Source of the DNA: a virus
Direction: 5' to 3' (one strand)
Virus record (IMG/VR): IMGVR_UViG_3300005732_000010
Location: 1 to 35,161 of that record
DNA: 35,161 nt
Shown here in pieces: positions 8,807-16,253 of the stretch. The translations under genes and the position numbers were made by a program. How positions within the stretch are numbered: position 1 is the first letter of the stretch; each line of letters begins with the position of its first letter. The notes below the pieces were generated by a model. It saw only the letters and a list, made by a program, of their open reading frames with translations. It did no database searches and was not told the origin of the DNA.

Positions 8807-9357
8807 GAATAATTGAATTAGTAATAGATGAAAACGCTGAGGTATTCGGAATGGATACCGTTTCAATGGTAGAATTCCCAGCCATAGAAAGAAACTTTGT
8901 TGCACTATCAGAACAGAAGTCTATGTTTAAGACGGTCAACGAAGAGAAGCGCATTATCATGGGGCCAGCATTGACACCTAAGAAGCCTATCTATAGAGTA
9001 GACGACGCAGGGGAATACTATGTATATTTCTCAGAGAAGACTGTTCGTAGAGGTGCGGAACTATTCTTTAAGGAAGGCTTTCAGTCATCTGTAAATATCG
9101 AACATGATTCCCCTGTAGATGGAGTGTTCTTTTTTGAGTCATGGATAGTAGAAGGCGAACAGGACAAGTCCCGTATCTATGGACTAGATGAGCCTATAGG
9201 CACTTGGATGCTTACTGCAAAGGTAGAAAATGACGAAGTATGGAATGACTACGTAAAGACTGGCAAGGTAAAAGGATGGAGTATTGAAGGATATTTTGCA
9301 GACAAAATGCAGACTTTTTCTATTGTTGACGAATTAAAAAACATCCTAGGTGAGTGA
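8803..9357 (+). CDS. Prohead protease, XkdF-like (S78-related)
   Basis: 184 residues matching the XkdF-type phage serine protease pattern: MGPALTPKKPIYR near 53-65, YYVYFSEKTVRRGAELFFKEG at about 72-92, then IEHD with candidate catalytic His101, ESWIVEG, the PIGTWMLTAKV strand, and KGWSIEG with candidate nucleophile Ser160. The family cleaves scaffold and capsid precursors during head maturation. It overlaps the tape measure stop (ATGA), and the next gene starts inside it with GTG. Scaffold and major capsid genes follow within 2 kb, which fits the role. Confidence 0.85.
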   Translation: MRIIELVIDENAEVFGMDTVSMVEFPAIERNFVALSEQKSMFKTVNEEKRIIMGPALTPKKPIYRVDDAGEYYVYFSEKTVRRGAELFFKEGFQSSVNIEHDSPVDGVFFFESWIVEGEQDKSRIYGLDEPIGTWMLTAKVENDEVWNDYVKTGKVKGWSIEGYFADKMQTFSIVDELKNILGE

Positions 9358-9925
9358 TTTACTTACAATAGTTTTTTCTTCTGGTATAACACTCTTCTTA
9401 ACAAAGGAGGGTGTTAGTGCTTTTAAGGCATGGCGTAAACAAAAGAAGTCTAAATTTAATTCCGTGCTTCCTAAAGTTTCGGAGGTGTACGAGGAAATGA
9501 ATTCCTTATTGAACACCGTTGACGCTGGAAGAGTCATTGTTTTGAAAGCTCACAACGGAGGCGGTAGGCCATCTGTAGGAACTCAATTATACTCCAGTGC
9601 TGTCTATGAAGTTTGGGGTGACTTATCAAGCGTCAAAGACAGTTGGCAAAACCAACCACTAGACGAAGAGTACACTCAACTCTTGGTTCAATTAGAATCT
9701 AAAGGCGTTCTATACATGGATACTAAAGAAATGCAAGACGGGGTGTTAAAGCAGTTATATTTTGCTTCTCACATCCTTCATTCGGTTGTTGTTAAAATAG
9801 CACAGGACGAAAAGAACCTATACTACATGAGTATAAATTTCTCCCATCCTGTAGATTTATCTGAACCGTCTGTAAGAGAGTCTATACGTTCAAGTGTTAA
9901 CCGTCTAAAACAGTTGTGGGGTTAG
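9350..9925 (+). CDS. Membrane-anchored GAF-like protein in the head module
   Basis: 191 residues from a GTG that overlaps the protease stop by 8 bases. Residues 3-20 form a short hydrophobic N-terminal segment followed by a basic patch (WRKQKKSK), as in a type II anchored protein. The rest has an alternating alpha/beta layout with VYEEMNSLL, then RVIVLKAHNGGG, and a final YYMSINF strand, which I associate with a GAF-like domain found near head genes of several phages. No ligand residues can be named. Role in the virion or host membrane is unknown. Confidence 0.6.
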   Translation: MSDLLTIVFSSGITLFLTKEGVSAFKAWRKQKKSKFNSVLPKVSEVYEEMNSLLNTVDAGRVIVLKAHNGGGRPSVGTQLYSSAVYEVWGDLSSVKDSWQNQPLDEEYTQLLVQLESKGVLYMDTKEMQDGVLKQLYFASHILHSVVVKIAQDEKNLYYMSINFSHPVDLSEPSVRESIRSSVNRLKQLWG

Positions 9926-9940
9926 TGTCGCACGTATACA

Positions 9941-9957
9941 GTTGTTGGCATTAATTA
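9941..9957 (+). repeat. Boundary motif of reverse segment 2
   Basis: GTTGTTGGCATTAATTA differs at two of 17 positions from 5959-5975. It overlaps the stop codon of the reverse gene 9951-10178. An imperfect inverted copy (core TGCTAACA, 10189-10196) lies just upstream of the same gene's start, so the gene is bracketed by inverted motifs. Confidence 0.55.
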
Positions 9958-10178
9958 GGCAACATCATAGAAAATATTTTATACTCGCAATCTCCAGTAT
10001 TTTTTTGTTCTTTCCACCATTGTAACTGCCTGTTTATTTCTTCAATATCTGTTGATTGAGCGCATATAAAATACTTACTGTCATTTATTTGGTTTTCATT
10101 ATACTGTAAAAGCATAAAGTATTTTAGTTCGCTTTTTTTGGTTATTTCAACCTCCTTAATTTCAAGTTCATTAATCAT
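9951..10178 (-). CDS. Hypothetical small protein, reverse segment 2
   Basis: 75 residues on the minus strand, starting MINELEIKEVEI and rich in Glu, Lys, Asn and Ile, with a C-terminal WWKEQKN segment. It is more AT-rich than the flanking virion genes, consistent with acquisition. It has its own strong promoter (10281-10311) and a leader of about 100 bases. No domain recognised. Confidence 0.6.
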   Translation of the reverse strand: MINELEIKEVEITKKSELKYFMLLQYNENQINDSKYFICAQSTDIEEINRQLQWWKEQKNTGDCEYKIFSMMLPN

Positions 10179-10280
10179 AATTAACTACTGCTAACAATGG
10201 CTAAAGTTAATTGCCATGCTAGGCTTGTTTTAATTCAATGGTTAGTGTTTATAGGCTACTAACCTTAGCCTGAACGTCAA
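10179..10280 (-). promoter_or_regulatory. Long structured 5' leader of the reverse gene
   Basis: This stretch would be the untranslated leader of the 9951-10178 gene. It contains two mutually exclusive hairpins (GGTTAGT 10240-10246 with ACTAACC 10258-10264; AGGCT 10253-10257 with AGCCT 10267-10271) and a third (ATGGC 10197-10201 with GCCAT 10213-10217). Alternative pairing suggests a regulated leader or a recombination-site remnant; neither is shown. Confidence 0.45.
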
Positions 10281-10311
10281 CAAACATACACATTTTTTCT
10301 AACTATCCAAA
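10281..10311 (-). promoter_or_regulatory. Bacteroidetes-type promoter for the 9951-10178 gene
   Basis: On the minus strand TTTG (plus 10308-10311), a 19-base spacer and TATGTTTG (plus 10281-10288) fit the consensus exactly. The spacer shares TTAGAAAAAA and neighbouring bases with the promoter at 6733-6763. Confidence 0.85.
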
Positions 10312-10358
10312 GTTTGCCGATATACTTCTTTCAATGCGTCTTATAAGAAAGTATTGAA

Positions 10359-10943
10359 ATGGAAAATAAAGTAAAGACCCTAATTAAGGGGTTGTTCGAA
10401 AAACACAACGTAGACCCTAAAGAGGTTTTTGCAGAAACGCAACTAGCAGAAGCAAAGCTAGAAGACGGTACAGTAATCGTAACAGAAGGCGAATTCGCTG
10501 TAGGTGTTCCAGTAATGGTACAAACAGAAGATGGCGAAATGGTAGTGCCAGAAGGCGTTCATGTTCTTGAAGATGGTACTTCGTTTGAGGTAGACGCCAA
10601 CTCAACTATTATCGCATGGGGCGAAGCTGAAGAAGAGGAAGAGGAAGAAGAAATGTCTACACCACTCACAGAAGAGAAGGTAGAGTCAATGATTAAAGAG
10701 GCTGTATCTACAATGCTAGAAGAGTTCTCCAAGATTCAGTCTGAAAATCTAGCAGAGGCAACAAAGAAAGCCGAGGAAGCAGAGTCTAAGACTGAGGAAT
10801 TAAAGAAAGAATTAGAAGAACACTTATCTAAGGCTAGTGCTGAAAAGTCTACTAAGCCCCAAAAGGTAGTGGTTCAAAAATCATTAACTGAAATGAGCAA
10901 GAAAGAGCGCATGATGCACGCTTTCAACTCACGTAAAAAGTAA
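10359..10943 (+). CDS. Head scaffolding protein (probable)
   Basis: 194 residues, strongly acidic. The N-terminal half is beta-rich (repeated EDG turns), residues 91-98 are a run of Glu, and residues about 105-160 form a Glu/Lys/Ala coiled coil. A basic C terminus (SKKERMMHAFNSRKK) follows, as scaffolds use to bind capsid protein. It lies directly before the major capsid gene and after the protease, the usual scaffold position. A weak promoter-like element (TATACTTC, 10321-10328) precedes it. The AEE-rich run marks low complexity; no enzymatic motif is present. Confidence 0.75.
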   Translation: MENKVKTLIKGLFEKHNVDPKEVFAETQLAEAKLEDGTVIVTEGEFAVGVPVMVQTEDGEMVVPEGVHVLEDGTSFEVDANSTIIAWGEAEEEEEEEEMSTPLTEEKVESMIKEAVSTMLEEFSKIQSENLAEATKKAEEAESKTEELKKELEEHLSKASAEKSTKPQKVVVQKSLTEMSKKERMMHAFNSRKK

Positions 10944-10975
10944 ACCCTCCCGAATAGGGAATAAAAATAGACACA

Positions 10976-11944
10976 ATGTCAGATATTACAATTAGTTCAA
11001 GTACCTACGCGGGAGAGTTAGCAGAAGGCTACCTAGCAGCGGCACTTACAACAGCGGATTCAATCGCTAACAACTACGTTACTCTACATGAGAACGTTAA
11101 ATTTAAACAAGTTCTACAGGTGTTTTCACAGGACGGAAGCCTTATTCAAGCGTTTGCTTGTGATTGGGGTACAGACGGACAGTTAACACTAGCAGAACGA
11201 GTTCTAACAGTTTCAGAGTTCAAAGTAAACCTTGAGTTTTGCAAGGAACAATTCCGTTCTACATGGCAAGCGTATGAAACAGGACGTGGATTTATTGAAG
11301 ACCAGATGCCACCATCTATTGAGGACTTCATTATCATGTACGTTGCTGAAATCGTTCAGGAAAATGTGGAGTACAACCTATGGCAGGGTAACTATGACCC
11401 CGCAGGAGCATCTCCAGCGTATTCGGATTTCAACGGCATTTGCCAAATCCTAGAAGCGGATGCAGCTACTAACGATATCGACCTTCTCGACACAGACGGT
11501 ACTACACAAATCACTGCTTTCGCTAACGGTGAGCAAGTAGTATACAACATGAACCGTATTATCAACGCTCTTCCTTCAAGATTGCGTAAGCGTGAGAAGT
11601 TTAGATTCTTTGTTTCACCTAAGACTCGTGACCTATACCTACAGCGTCTCGCAGAGTTGGGGTGGCAAGATGTATACTACTCTAACGACGGTACAGCTTC
11701 TGCTCGTTTCCAGTCTTACGATGTAGTTTCTCCTGCTGGATTCCCAGACGATACACTTGTATACGGTAACTCTGATAACTTCCACGTAGGAACAGACTTA
11801 GTATCTGACCAAAACGTAGTGAAGGTGTTGGATATGTCTTCTCTTGATGGTTCTGATAACGTTCGTACAGCAATGCGTTGGACGTTTGGAACTCAGGTAG
11901 GAGTGCCTGGAGATGTTTACATGGCCTTCCCAGACGCAGTATAA
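10976..11944 (+). CDS. Major capsid protein
   Basis: 322 residues, with codon use and GC typical of a highly expressed gene. The sequence pattern (YAGELAEGYLAAAL at the N terminus, a central FRFFVSPKTRDLYLQRL, and a C-terminal AMRWTFGTQVGVPGDVYM) resembles HK97-fold major capsid proteins of Bacteroidetes phages. It follows the scaffold after 32 bases that contain a small CCCT/AGGG hairpin, and is followed immediately by a strong terminator, so a large share of transcripts should end after it. HK97 fold is inference from family and gene order. Confidence 0.85.
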   Translation: MSDITISSSTYAGELAEGYLAAALTTADSIANNYVTLHENVKFKQVLQVFSQDGSLIQAFACDWGTDGQLTLAERVLTVSEFKVNLEFCKEQFRSTWQAYETGRGFIEDQMPPSIEDFIIMYVAEIVQENVEYNLWQGNYDPAGASPAYSDFNGICQILEADAATNDIDLLDTDGTTQITAFANGEQVVYNMNRIINALPSRLRKREKFRFFVSPKTRDLYLQRLAELGWQDVYYSNDGTASARFQSYDVVSPAGFPDDTLVYGNSDNFHVGTDLVSDQNVVKVLDMSSLDGSDNVRTAMRWTFGTQVGVPGDVYMAFPDAV

Positions 11945-11956
11945 AGATTAACAAAT

Positions 11957-11992
11957 AAAAGGGGGTAACTGTTTGGCGGTTGCTCCCCTTTT
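11957..11992 (+). terminator. Strong hairpin terminator after major capsid gene
   Basis: AAAAGGGG (11957-11964) pairs with CCCCTTTT (11985-11992), and GTAAC (11965-11969) continues the stem with GTTGC (11979-11983) past one bulged T, giving 13 pairs. The T-run is part of the 3' arm. Likely a partial terminator within the virion operon. Confidence 0.8.
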
Positions 11993-12007
11993 CAAAACCC
12001 AATTAAC

Positions 12008-12604
12008 ATGGCTTGTGATTATAGCACAGGACGCGCGTTACCCTGTAAAGACGCGATAGGGGGCATTAAGTCTTTGTACTTTGTTACAGACGGCACAAGC
12101 CCTTACACTCTGACAGATGCGGACGTAACTTATACGGCTTCTACACGTCAGCAGATTGCCGATATTGATACAGCGATTACTGTTTATCAAGTTGACCTAC
12201 CAAGAAACACCGCCACATTCGCTGAGCCTATTGAGGTGTCAGACGAAAACGGTAACTTCTTCTACACACCTACGTTAGAAATTTCGCTTCATAAGTTAGA
12301 TTATGAAACGCAAGACCTTCTACACGCCATTGCAAAGAACTATCAAAGTGTGTTTGCTTTGAATGATGCAGGAAACATTTTCTGTGCAGGGTTCGAGCGC
12401 GGCATGGGTGTGTCAGGTGGTGATACTCAAGTAGGAGCAGGACTAGGAGACGGTCAAAAGTTCATGCTTACACTTTCTTCTCAATGTCAAGAGAGAGTAA
12501 AGATGTTGCCAGCACCAACAGCAGGAGCAACAGGATATCCTTTTGATGGTATTGCAACTGTAGCAAACGTAACTATCTCTGCTACGCAGATTACCCCTGC
12601 CTAA
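12008..12604 (+). CDS. Probable major tail (tube) protein
   Basis: 198 residues. The start MACDYSTGRALPCKDAIGG is a conserved opening I associate with tail tube proteins of Bacteroidetes phages; the body alternates beta strands (ITVYQVDLPRNTATF, FFYTPTLEISLHKL) with one helix (YETQDLLHAIAKNY), consistent with a tube fold, and the end is Ala/Gly/Thr-rich. It sits between two strong terminators, which would isolate a highly expressed structural gene. Its place between capsid and portal genes is unusual. A minor head decoration protein is the main alternative. Confidence 0.6.
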   Translation: MACDYSTGRALPCKDAIGGIKSLYFVTDGTSPYTLTDADVTYTASTRQQIADIDTAITVYQVDLPRNTATFAEPIEVSDENGNFFYTPTLEISLHKLDYETQDLLHAIAKNYQSVFALNDAGNIFCAGFERGMGVSGGDTQVGAGLGDGQKFMLTLSSQCQERVKMLPAPTAGATGYPFDGIATVANVTISATQITPA

Positions 12605-12624
12605 CTAAATACTAACCTAATATT

Positions 12625-12656
12625 AAGGGGGTGGGTTAATTCCTATCCCCTTTTTT
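12625..12656 (+). terminator. Hairpin terminator after tail tube gene
   Basis: AAGGGGGTGGG (12625-12635) pairs with CCTATCCCCTT (12642-12652) through 11 pairs with two G-T wobbles, followed by a T-run (12651-12656). It ends four bases before the next start codon. Confidence 0.85.
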
Positions 12657-12660
12657 AATT

Positions 12661-13047
12661 ATGATATACCTACAAAAGAACATAGCCTCGAATGATATCT
12701 ATCTCACTTTATACGAGTGGAAGAAAGATATAGCGTTTACGAATTACCTATTTAAGTTAGTTCATCAAACGTCTTTCAAAGAATACTTTTTTGTAGGGAA
12801 TGTTATAACAGATAACGAGCGTTACACGAAGATAAATGTTGATACTAATATAGACGGTACGAATAGTATTTTATTGAATGAGAACGGCTATCTTTACTAC
12901 TATGTTTACGCTCAGAATTCAGACAGTAATTTAGACCCCGCTAACGCAATACAAGAGATTGAACGCGGTATAGTATCTGTTCCTTCTGGAGATACATACT
13001 ACACGCCTAATAGCGCACCAATAGACGACACCGTATATTATGGATAA
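12661..13047 (+). CDS. Small virion-module protein (Bacteroidetes phage family)
   Basis: 128 residues beginning MIYLQKN, with alternating beta strands, repeated aromatic residues (YLYYYVYAQNSDS) and a C-terminal acidic end. A protein of this size and opening is common next to the portal or capsid genes of Bacteroidetes phages, usually annotated as unknown structural. It overlaps the portal start by 8 bases. Function not known. Confidence 0.6.
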   Translation: MIYLQKNIASNDIYLTLYEWKKDIAFTNYLFKLVHQTSFKEYFFVGNVITDNERYTKINVDTNIDGTNSILLNENGYLYYYVYAQNSDSNLDPANAIQEIERGIVSVPSGDTYYTPNSAPIDDTVYYG

Positions 13048-14875
13048 AAGAATAGAAAAATATTCCTTTGCTTCTTACAAAGAAAAGGATAGAACCGAAA
13101 AAGTAGATAGGGGTTTTGTTAAGTACGGGAAAGATAATGACTTTCCGCAGTATCTAACAGAGCTTTACTTAAATTCTTCTACTCATCATGCGTTGTGTGA
13201 TTCTATTTCTTACATGATAGCGGGTGGAGATATAGGGTATAAGAAGCCCGCAACAGGGATACAAGTTCAAAAGTTTGCACTAAACGCTTTGAAAGGGTTG
13301 TTGGCTTTTGACTTGAAAGTTCATGGTTCGTTTGCATACGAGATTATACGCGATAACAAAGGTGACGTACACTCTTTGGAGTATCTACCTATGGCTAAAC
13401 TACGTCCTCAAGAAGTAGACGTAAACGGAGATATAAAGAACTGGTTTTACTGTGAAGACTGGAGTGACAGAAAGCTAGTAAACATAGCTAAAGAAAATCC
13501 TATTCCTGTTTACGATGCAGAGTCTAAAGAAAACAAAAGCATTGTAGTCTGTAAGACACCTACTCCTGACTCTATCTATTTTTCTAAGCCTGACTATGTG
13601 GGTTCATTGAATTACATTGAACTAGAAAGAGAGATTTCTACCTTTCATGTAAACAATATTAAGAACGGGTTCTTTCCTTCTGCTATTGTAGTCAATAAAA
13701 ACGGTCTCCCTACCGTTGAAGAACGCAATTCTCACATGGCTAACATTGAAAGCGAACTAGCAGGAGCGCAGAACGCGGGTAAAATTATCAATTATTACGT
13801 CGATAGCGAAGAAGAAGCCCCCGATGTACACGCGTTTGACTCTAATGATGCCGACAAGATGTACGATTTCCTTTCTGGAGAGACTACAGACAAAATAATG
13901 ATAGGTCATAGGGTTACTACCCCTGCTTTGTTTGGTGTTAAAACAGCAGGTGAGTTAGGTAATACGCAAGAACTAGAGACGGGTTCTGTTCTATTTGAAT
14001 CGACCGTTATTCAACCTATGCGCGATATCCTAGAAAAAGGGCTAGAGACAGCGTTAAAAGCAGCAGGAGTAACGGAAGAGATTACAATACCTACAAACAA
14101 TCCTTTCATCCCTACAAACGTCAAGAAGACTTTAGAAAGCACAGAGATACAATCTATTATTGACGTAATAGGAAGGGTAGGAACAGACTTAACGCCCGAA
14201 CAAGCGCAAGGTATTTTAGGCATTATGGGCATAGGTGAGGACGTTTCTAAGACTCTATTCTCTAAACACCCATTGGACGAGTTTCACGCATCTATTCAAG
14301 ACGATTTAGAAGGGTGGGTATGTATTGATGATGATGATGCAGAAGGCGAGTTTGGCGAGTTTGATTTTGAAAAGGAACTAAACGAAGCGAGTTTGAAACT
14401 TACATCTACTGGCACGGCTAGGCCTAACTCTAAGTCCGAGCAAGACACAGAGAAAGACGGGGTAAAGTACAAGGTAAGATATTATTATAACCAAAAAAAC
14501 GGAGGCGGTAAGCACAGAGAGTTTTGTGAGAAGATGATGCAAGCAGATAAACTATACCGAAAGGAAGATATAATGAGAATGTCTACCATTCAAGTTAATT
14601 CATCTTACACAAACAAAGAAGGTAGGACTATAGGTTGGGGGCCGAATGGTGCATTAACATACGATGTTTGGCTTTATAAAGGCGGTGGTAACTGCCACCA
14701 TAGATGGTACAGAAAAATCTTCGTTGCAGAGGGTGTAAATGTAGACGTTAATTCTCCTAACGCAAAAGTAATTTCAACCACTAAGGCTAGGTCTATGGGT
14801 GTGAATATTGAAACTAATGACAGTAAGGTTTCTATCGCTCCTATTGATATGCCTAACCAAGGCTTCCTAAAATAA
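13040..14875 (+). CDS. Portal protein with C-terminal minor-head-like extension
   Basis: 611 residues. Residues about 30-420 follow the phage portal pattern: YLTELYLNSSTHHALCDSIS at 38-57, LLAFDLKVHGSFAYEIIRD (87-105), SLEYLPMAKLRP (112-123), the helical stem and the turn TTPALFGVKTAGELGNTQE (293-311). It forms the dodecameric DNA gate of the head and docks the terminase. After an acidic linker (425-470) a separate domain at about 474-565 carries CEKM, LYRKEDIMRM, YDVWLYKGGG and C552-H553-H554. That segment resembles the C-terminal part of Mu F/SPP1 gp7 minor head proteins, suggesting a fusion, and no separate minor head gene is seen nearby. Confidence 0.85.
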   Translation: MDKRIEKYSFASYKEKDRTEKVDRGFVKYGKDNDFPQYLTELYLNSSTHHALCDSISYMIAGGDIGYKKPATGIQVQKFALNALKGLLAFDLKVHGSFAYEIIRDNKGDVHSLEYLPMAKLRPQEVDVNGDIKNWFYCEDWSDRKLVNIAKENPIPVYDAESKENKSIVVCKTPTPDSIYFSKPDYVGSLNYIELEREISTFHVNNIKNGFFPSAIVVNKNGLPTVEERNSHMANIESELAGAQNAGKIINYYVDSEEEAPDVHAFDSNDADKMYDFLSGETTDKIMIGHRVTTPALFGVKTAGELGNTQELETGSVLFESTVIQPMRDILEKGLETALKAAGVTEEITIPTNNPFIPTNVKKTLESTEIQSIIDVIGRVGTDLTPEQAQGILGIMGIGEDVSKTLFSKHPLDEFHASIQDDLEGWVCIDDDDAEGEFGEFDFEKELNEASLKLTSTGTARPNSKSEQDTEKDGVKYKVRYYYNQKNGGGKHREFCEKMMQADKLYRKEDIMRMSTIQVNSSYTNKEGRTIGWGPNGALTYDVWLYKGGGNCHHRWYRKIFVAEGVNVDVNSPNAKVISTTKARSMGVNIETNDSKVSIAPIDMPNQGFLK

Positions 14876-14880
14876 ACGAG

Positions 14881-15438
14881 ATGGTAATATACGCAGATTC
14901 AGATTACATAAAAGCCTACACATACTTGAATGGAAGTATTGGAGATGATTATCTACGGGTGTCAATGCTTACGGCTCAAGATAAATGGATTAGACCGTAC
15001 CTTGGTGACAGTTTGGATGCTTACCTTAAAGCACAAATTCAAGCGGGTACTTTGTCGGGCAATTATGAGACGTTGGTAAACACTTATATTAAACCTGCTT
15101 TCGCTTGGTTTACTGTAGTTGAGTATCTACCTAATGCTTTAGTTAAGATAGATAACTCTGGGCTTGTTCAAAGGATTTCAGACGACACTACACCAGCCAC
15201 TAACGCTGATAAAAATAGACTTGTTAACCAAGCCACCGACAACGGGGAGATGTATAGACAAAAGTTAGTAGACTACTTGTGTGCTAACTCTACTTTGTTT
15301 CCTGAGTTTTCAGACAATGTCTTTCCTGAGAATTCACCTATTTACGACAACTATCAAAATGCTGGAATGACTGTTTCCAAAGGTCATAATCGTGCTACGT
15401 GGAGAGAAAGAAGAGACCCTATCTATGATGTGAGATAA
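14881..15438 (+). CDS. Head-tail connector / adaptor protein (DUF6712-like)
   Basis: 185 residues, largely helical: YIKAYTYLNGSIGDDYL, DKWIRPYLGDSLDAYL, YIKPAFAWFTVVEYLP, and a conserved MYRQKLVDYLCAN helix before LFPEF. This matches a Bacteroidetes phage virion protein family (DUF6712-type) thought to be a gp6-like connector ring below the portal. It follows the portal after 5 bases and is the last gene of the virion operon; a strong terminator starts 3 bases after its stop. Confidence 0.7.
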   Translation: MVIYADSDYIKAYTYLNGSIGDDYLRVSMLTAQDKWIRPYLGDSLDAYLKAQIQAGTLSGNYETLVNTYIKPAFAWFTVVEYLPNALVKIDNSGLVQRISDDTTPATNADKNRLVNQATDNGEMYRQKLVDYLCANSTLFPEFSDNVFPENSPIYDNYQNAGMTVSKGHNRATWRERRDPIYDVR

Positions 15439-15440
15439 AA

Positions 15441-15470
15441 AAAGGACTGGTGTTTATAACCAATCCTTTT
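15441..15470 (+). terminator. Terminator closing the virion operon
   Basis: AAAGGACTGGT (15441-15451) pairs with ACCAATCCTTT (15459-15469), ten pairs with one C-A mismatch, followed by T. An A-run precedes it, so it may also work on the other strand. The remainder up to 15603 holds no convincing gene. Confidence 0.85.
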
Positions 15471-15603
15471 GAACTTAAACTTCGAAAAATGAAGGGGTGC
15501 CCTTCTCATGAAGCAAACATACAACATACTTTTCAAATGGACAAGCGAAGAAAGAAAAATTTAATAAAGTTACGTGAATGGAAGAAGGGTAAAGGATTTT
15601 TTG

Positions 15604-15611
15604 TACCTTGC
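15604..15611 (+). promoter_or_regulatory. Possible promoter -7 element for 15632 gene
   Basis: TACCTTGC resembles the Bacteroidetes -7 element TAnnTTTG and lies 21 bases before the ATG at 15632, right after the virion terminator region. No TTTG is found at the expected -33 position, so the call is tentative. Confidence 0.4.
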
Positions 15612-15631
15612 AGGAAATCAAAAGAAAAGAA

Positions 15632-16000
15632 ATGAAAGAACAAGAATTAAAAGAACTTTACTTTAAGTTCTACGATGAACTTCCAGAGCCGTACAGAACG
15701 AAAGCCAAGGATAACTGGAACTACGAGTTTACAGGAGAGAGTTTAGTTGACGATTTAGAAGACGCGCTACTTCATGGGTTTGATTGGGAAGAGTCTCCAG
15801 AGGGTGAGGATTATTGGTGTTATGTAATCAATGGTACTTTCAAAAAAGAAACCAAGAAAGAAACCAAAGGCGAGTATTGGCAAAAGGTGATGTTCGCAGG
15901 GCAACAGATAGCCATCCTTCAAGACATGAGAGATACGGGAATGCTAACCGTTGAAGAGTTCAAAGAAGAAGTAAACAAGATACTAGATGGAGTTAACTAA
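15632..16000 (+). CDS. Conserved small phage protein with LPEPYR motif (copy 1)
   Basis: 122 residues from ATG at 15632; an earlier in-frame start at 15608 would lie within the putative promoter. The N-terminal region YDELPEPYRTKAKDNW and a later LLHGFDWEESPEGEDYW match the protein encoded at 33404-33712, so the phage has two paralogues. The C-terminal half is a Lys/Glu-rich helical region. No catalytic motif. The gene's last codons fall inside an 18-base sequence repeated at 16236. Confidence 0.7.
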   Translation: MKEQELKELYFKFYDELPEPYRTKAKDNWNYEFTGESLVDDLEDALLHGFDWEESPEGEDYWCYVINGTFKKETKKETKGEYWQKVMFAGQQIAILQDMRDTGMLTVEEFKEEVNKILDGVN

Positions 16001-16003
16001 TTT
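15986..16003 (+). repeat. 18-bp direct repeat, copy 1
   Basis: GATGGAGTTAACTAATTT is identical to 16236-16253, exactly 250 bases away. Here it encodes the end of the upstream gene in a different frame from copy 2, so protein conservation does not explain it. Confidence 0.85.
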
Positions 16004-16018
16004 TGATATAATTTTTGT

Positions 16019-16237
16019 ATGAGGTTTAGAGTAGTAGAAAGAGAAGCCAATAAGTACAAGCCTTACCACGCGCATCTAAAGTACGAGGTACAGCAGTGGT
16101 TTAGTAGCGGCTCTATAGGGTGGCAGGGTACTAAGATGTTTTTTGAAACTAAGAGACAGGCAGAGATTTGGATAAACTCAAGGCTTTACCCAATAAAAGA
16201 CGATTGGAATATTGACACAACAATATACATAGCTTGA
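16019..16237 (+). CDS. Hypothetical small protein bracketed by direct repeats
   Basis: 72 residues, basic and aromatic (KYKPYHAHLKYEVQQWF, then FFETKRQAEIWINSRLYP), consistent with a compact alpha/beta fold of unknown function. The stop overlaps the endolysin ATG (TGATG). It lies entirely within the 250-base unit delimited by the 18-bp repeats and so may be an insertion. Confidence 0.6.
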   Translation: MRFRVVEREANKYKPYHAHLKYEVQQWFSSGSIGWQGTKMFFETKRQAEIWINSRLYPIKDDWNIDTTIYIA

Positions 16238-16253
16238 TGGAGTTAACTAATTT
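16236..16253 (+). repeat. 18-bp direct repeat, copy 2
   Basis: Identical to 15986-16003. In this copy the embedded ATG is the start codon of the endolysin. Confidence 0.85.

Noticed and set aside
10321-10328. Strong promoter for the scaffold-capsid operon
   Set aside because: TATACTTC is a poor -7 match and no TTTG lies 19-21 bases upstream; mentioned only as weak evidence.
11682-12002. Minus-strand frame opposite the capsid gene
   Set aside because: Covers the capsid terminator and mirrors a strongly coding forward frame; no promoter or start context.
15450-15635. Forward frame of 61 codons after the virion terminator
   Set aside because: It begins inside the terminator stem and runs through the promoter-like element and start of the next gene; its composition is very Lys/Arg-rich with no coupling. 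Treated as non-coding.
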